Origin: Methanosarcinales archaeon
GTDB lineage: Archaea; Nanobdellota; Nanobdellia; Woesearchaeales; CG1-02-33-12
Direction: 5' to 3'
NCBI GenBank assembly: GCA_017610505.1
Contig: JAFCBX010000050.1
Span: forward strand, 1 to 9,205
DNA length: 9,205 bases
In this document: piece after piece, positions 6,397 through 9,205 of the stretch
Position numbering within the stretch: the first letter of the stretch is position 1
How the letters are laid out: the number at the start of each line of letters is the position of its first letter
The notes under the pieces: generated by a model
Seen by the model: only the letters and a program-made list of their open reading frames with translations
Databases searched by the model: none
Told to the model about the DNA's origin: nothing
Program-made: the position numbers and the translations under genes

Positions 6397-8823
6397 TTAG
6401 TCATTGATTACTTTTGCAGCAGAAACAACATTATCATCATTGCTAAGCCTCATAAGCTTGACTCCTTGAGTATTTCTTCCTATTACAGATATTCCATTTG
6501 CAGGCATTCTTATTACAATTCCTTTTTTGCTTATTAGAATAATTCCATCATCACCATTAACAGATTTAATGGCAATTACTTTTCCGTTTCTCTCGCTACA
6601 TTGTATGTTTATAACTCCTGAGCCACCCCTGTTTATGAGGCGGTATTCCTCAATCATTGTTCTTTTTCCATATCCATTTTCGGTAACAGTAAGCAATGTG
6701 TGGCTATCTTCTGCAATTATCATTCCAATAACCAAATCTCCTTGTTTAAGCCTAATTCCCCTGACTCCCCTGGATGTTCTGCCAATTGGCCTTGCATCTT
6801 TCTCACTAAACTTGACAGCCATTCCGTTTCTTGTTGCTAAAAGAATGTTTTTTGTTCCATCTGTTAAAACAGCATTAATTAATTCATCTCCACTATCAAG
6901 ATTGATTGCCCTTATTCCATTTGCCCTTGGCCTTGAATATGCACTTAAGTCTGTTTTCTTGACAATTCCTTTCTTTGTTGCCATAAGAAGATAATACCCA
7001 TTCTTGAATTCCCTCACTGGAATAACTGCTGTTACTTTCTCATCCTTAAGGCTTAAAAGATTAACAATTGCCTTTCCCTTTGCAATCCTGGATTCTTCTG
7101 GCACCTTATATGCCTTAAGCCATTGAACATTTCCCTTGTTTGTGAAAAACAATAAATATGAATGCGTTGATGTGATAAAGATATCCTCAACAAAATCCTC
7201 TTCCTTTGTTTTTGTTGCTATAACACCCTTGCCACCGCGGTGCTGCTGTTTGTATGTATCAAGAGGAAGCCTTTTTATATATCCTGCATGAGTAACTGTG
7301 ATAACCATTTCTTCTTCTTTTATTAAATCCTCTATCTCAATATCCTCTTCAATGTCTATAAAATGAGTTCTTCGCTCATCACCATATTTTTTCTTTAGCT
7401 CTAATAGCTCATTTTTTATTATATCAAGAATCTTCTGCTCTGATGCAAGTATTTCCTTTAAATGCTCTATGAGCTTTGATAATGATTCAAACTCCTGTTT
7501 TATTTTCTTTTGCTCAAGTGAGCTTAATTTCTGCAGTTTCATGTCAAGAACAGCATTTGCCTGCTTTTCAGTCAGATTAAAGTTTGAGATTAATAATTTT
7601 CTTGCATCATCTGTTGAGTTTGATTTTTTTATTAAAGTTACAACCCTGTCAATGTTTGCAAGCGCTATTCTAAGCCCTTTTAGTATATGAGCCCTTTCCT
7701 CTGCTTTTCTTAGGTCAAACTGAGTTCTTTTTCTTATAACCTGTCTGCGGTGGTTTATATGGCAGATAATCAATTGCTTCAGGTTAAGGACTTTTGGCTG
7801 GTTATTTATAAGTGCGAGATTTATGATCCCAAATGAATCCTGCATCCTTGTATGCTTGAATAGCTGATTAAGAACAATCTCTGGGTTAGCATCTCTTTTC
7901 AGCTCAATAACAATTCTTATTCCTTCCCTGTCTGATTCATCCCTTAAGTCAGATATTCCATCTATCCTCTTATTCCTGACATTGTCTGCTATTTGCTCTA
8001 CAAGATTTGATTTGTTAACCATGTAGGGAATTTCAGAAACAATTATTGCCTTTTTGTTGGCTTTCTCAATAACCTCTGTTTTTGACCTTATAACTATTTT
8101 TCCCCTTCCAGTATGAGCTGCATTTATTATTCCTGCTCTGCCGCAGATTAGTGCGCCTGTAGGAAAATCCGGGCCCTTAATTATAGGAAGAAGCTCATCA
8201 ACAGTTGTATCAGGGTTGTTTATAACTTTTATTATGCCATCTGCTATCTCAACAAGGTTATGGGGGGGCATATTAGTTGCCATTCCAACAGCAATTCCAG
8301 AAGAGCCATTAATCAGCAGGTTAGGAAGTTTTGATGGCAATACTATTGGCTCTTTTGCTGATTCATCAAAGTTTGGCTGGAATTTTACAGTCCCTTTGTC
8401 AATATCTTCCAGCATTTCTTCTGCAAGCCTTGATAAACGTGCTTCAGAATATCTCATGGCAGCTGCTGAATCACCATCAATCGAGCCAAAATTGCCATGG
8501 CCCTGCACTAAAGGGTACCTTAATGAGAAATCCTGTGCCATTCTTACTAAAGTATCATAAATAGCTGCATCGCCATGTGGGTGGTATTTGGCCATGCAGT
8601 TTCCAACAACATTTGCTGATTTCCTGAATGGCTTGTTATGGAAAAGGCTGTTCTCATACATTGTATAAAGAACTCTTCTGTGAACTGGCTTTAGGCCGTC
8701 GCGGGCATCTGGCAATGCTCTGCCCACTATAACACTCATGGAGTATGAAATATAAGATTCTTTCATCTCATCAGCTATTAATCTCTTAATAATTCTCTGT
8801 GGTTTTTGCTCGTTTTCAGGCAT
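6397..8823 (-). CDS. gyrA: DNA gyrase subunit A
   Basis: A complete 808-residue GyrA. With GyrB it introduces negative supercoils into DNA using ATP; GyrA supplies the DNA-cleaving tyrosine and the wrapping domain. Motifs: the 5Y-CAP/winged-helix region contains KPVHRRVLY, KYHPHGDAAIYDTLVRMAQ and GNFGSIDGDSAAAMRYSEAR, with catalytic Y125. A coiled-coil tower region rich in Lys/Glu spans about 340-480, and the C-terminal beta-pinwheel begins near 500. The GyrA box reads QHRGGKG at 527-533 (QRRGGKG in E. coli), supporting a true gyrase over topoisomerase IV. The position equivalent to E. coli Ser83 is A86, while Asp87 is kept as D90. The long acidic tail of enterobacterial GyrA is absent. gyrB is not in the window. 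The ATG at 8823 starts the usual short N-terminus and is preceded by a TATA box. In archaea gyrase is generally regarded as acquired from bacteria. Confidence 0.97.
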   Translation of the reverse strand: MPENEQKPQRIIKRLIADEMKESYISYSMSVIVGRALPDARDGLKPVHRRVLYTMYENSLFHNKPFRKSANVVGNCMAKYHPHGDAAIYDTLVRMAQDFSLRYPLVQGHGNFGSIDGDSAAAMRYSEARLSRLAEEMLEDIDKGTVKFQPNFDESAKEPIVLPSKLPNLLINGSSGIAVGMATNMPPHNLVEIADGIIKVINNPDTTVDELLPIIKGPDFPTGALICGRAGIINAAHTGRGKIVIRSKTEVIEKANKKAIIVSEIPYMVNKSNLVEQIADNVRNKRIDGISDLRDESDREGIRIVIELKRDANPEIVLNQLFKHTRMQDSFGIINLALINNQPKVLNLKQLIICHINHRRQVIRKRTQFDLRKAEERAHILKGLRIALANIDRVVTLIKKSNSTDDARKLLISNFNLTEKQANAVLDMKLQKLSSLEQKKIKQEFESLSKLIEHLKEILASEQKILDIIKNELLELKKKYGDERRTHFIDIEEDIEIEDLIKEEEMVITVTHAGYIKRLPLDTYKQQHRGGKGVIATKTKEEDFVEDIFITSTHSYLLFFTNKGNVQWLKAYKVPEESRIAKGKAIVNLLSLKDEKVTAVIPVREFKNGYYLLMATKKGIVKKTDLSAYSRPRANGIRAINLDSGDELINAVLTDGTKNILLATRNGMAVKFSEKDARPIGRTSRGVRGIRLKQGDLVIGMIIAEDSHTLLTVTENGYGKRTMIEEYRLINRGGSGVINIQCSERNGKVIAIKSVNGDDGIILISKKGIVIRMPANGISVIGRNTQGVKLMRLSNDDNVVSAAKVIND

Positions 8824-8853
8824 TTTCTCTCGGTAAATAGTAATTTAACCTAG

Positions 8854-8863
8854 TTTATATATC
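8854..8863 (-). promoter_or_regulatory. TATA box for gyrA
   Basis: The minus strand reads GATATATAAA, preceded by purine-rich ACAAAA that could act as a BRE. The core is centred about 34 bp upstream of the ATG at 8823, predicting a leader of roughly 8 bases, unlike the leaderless spacing of the other minus-strand genes here. Confidence 0.6.
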
Positions 8864-8907
8864 TTTTGTATAAGGATTAGAAGGCCTATATCATCAGAAT
8901 TCAGGGG

Positions 8908-8934
8908 TTTCAGCGATTTGGGATTTAGCTGAAA
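8908..8934. repeat. 7-bp inverted repeat between the divergent gyrA and DUF2683 promoters
   Basis: TTTCAGC at 8908-8914 and GCTGAAA at 8928-8934 are perfect reverse complements around a 13-base centre. It sits midway between the two divergent promoters in the 186-bp spacer. It could be an operator, or a small hairpin followed by a T-rich stretch on the plus strand. No coding potential or RNA gene was seen in the spacer. Confidence 0.35.
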
Positions 8935-8969
8935 TTTTGTGTTTTATTTTCTGGTTTAAAAAGAAAAGA

Positions 8970-8978
8970 TTTATATAT
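8970..8978 (+). promoter_or_regulatory. TATA box for the DUF2683 gene
   Basis: TTTATATAT is preceded by AAGAAAAGA, a purine-rich BRE-like element. Its core centre predicts transcription starting near 9000 with a leader of about 10 bases. GTGAT at 9000-9004 then lies six bases before the ATG and matches the archaeal Shine-Dalgarno core GGTGAT. Other TATA-like runs at 8981-8990 and 8992-8999 make the exact box uncertain. Confidence 0.5.
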
Positions 8979-9004
8979 GTGATATATATACTTATATATG
9001 TGAT
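8971..9004 (+). repeat. Two 13-bp direct repeats in the DUF2683 promoter
   Basis: TTATATATGTGAT occurs identically at 8971-8983 and 8992-9004, start to start 21 bp apart, about two helical turns. The first copy covers the TATA box and the second covers the predicted transcription start and ribosome-binding site. Such placement suits a repressor operator, possibly for autoregulation by the antitoxin-like product. Low complexity (TA-rich) weakens the inference. Confidence 0.5.
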
Positions 9005-9009
9005 GTAAT

Positions 9010-9205
9010 ATGGTACAAGCTGTAATAAATATAACTGAAAACACTAACAGAGTGTTAAATATTGTAAAAGCAAAGTTCGGACTTAGGGATAAGTCTCAGG
9101 CTATTAACATAGTAGTGAATGAATATGAAGAAAATTTTCTGGAGCCACAATTAAGGCCTGAGTACATTAAGAAATTAAAGAAAATAAGGAAACAAAAAGG
9201 AATTC
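9010..9205 (+). CDS. DUF2683-family small protein, antitoxin-like (partial, C-terminus beyond window)
   Basis: The plus strand is open for 65 codons from the ATG at 9010 to the window edge: MVQAVINITENTNRVLNIVK, then AKFGLRDKSQAINIVVNEYE and EPQLRPEYIKKLKKIRKQ. The pattern 'VLNIVKAKxxLxxKSxAI...EYEE..LEPxLRPEYxxK' is the signature I recall for DUF2683, an archaeal family of about 70-80 residues related to ribbon-helix-helix/RelB-type antitoxins. The first strand would be VQAVINI, followed by two helices. Such proteins often pair with a RelE-type toxin gene downstream, which would lie outside this window. The promoter has direct repeats consistent with autoregulation. The antitoxin role is inferred from the family; the family call itself is fairly secure. 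Confidence 0.8.
   Translation, partial: MVQAVINITENTNRVLNIVKAKFGLRDKSQAINIVVNEYEENFLEPQLRPEYIKKLKKIRKQKGI

Noticed and set aside
6527..6994. Plus-strand open frames opposite gyrA (also 7469-7690, 8216-8560 and 8331-8564)
   Set aside because: They are antisense to a fully conserved gyrA with no independent promoter or recognisable product.
8880..8940. Possible C/D box small RNA on the minus strand (CTGA and TGATGA motifs)
   Set aside because: The boxes are in the wrong order and spacing: TGATGA is not followed by CTGA at guide length, and CTGA lies upstream.

Overview
The window looks like AT-rich archaeal DNA, most likely from a small-genome DPANN lineage of the Woesearchaeota/Pacearchaeota kind. 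The evidence is TATA-box promoters placed about 26-27 bp upstream of start codons (leaderless or near-leaderless transcripts), a DUF2683-type small protein, a THUMP-domain RNA methyltransferase, and an exported protein beginning with the 'KKRGQITVFIILG' type of N-terminus. The lineage call is an inference from these traits and was not tested by any search.

Layout from left to right: (1) the 5' part of a multi-span membrane protein resembling GT-C glycosyltransferases, minus strand, running off the left edge; (2) a secreted protein with a beta-rich N-terminal region and a C-terminal soluble lytic transglycosylase (SLT, lysozyme-like) domain; (3) a second large secreted, acidic protein ending in a Cys/His domain that resembles NlpC/P60 or CHAP peptidoglycan amidases and endopeptidases; (4) a 257-residue exported or membrane-anchored protein with a pilin-like N-terminus, whose 3' end overlaps the start of gene 3; (5) a repeat-rich spacer; (6) a THUMP/methyltransferase gene interrupted by a single +1 frameshift and carrying an altered catalytic motif; (7) a complete DNA gyrase subunit A gene (gyrA); (8) a divergent promoter region; (9) the 5' part of a DUF2683 gene on the plus strand, running off the right edge.

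The most interesting part is 655-5204. A two-gene operon (257-residue exported protein plus NlpC/P60-like protein) is followed at once by an SLT-domain protein with its own promoter. Archaea of this type lack bacterial peptidoglycan, so two secreted proteins with different predicted wall-cutting chemistries (glycan-strand cleavage and peptide cleavage) suggest a system aimed at bacterial cell walls. Alternatively, the folds may have been reused on the archaeon's own surface. The neighbouring GT-C-like gene fits a cell-envelope setting. GyrA, the methyltransferase and the DUF2683 gene appear to be independent transcription units. No RNA gene, CRISPR array or insertion sequence was seen, and no gene-free stretch exceeds 300 bases.
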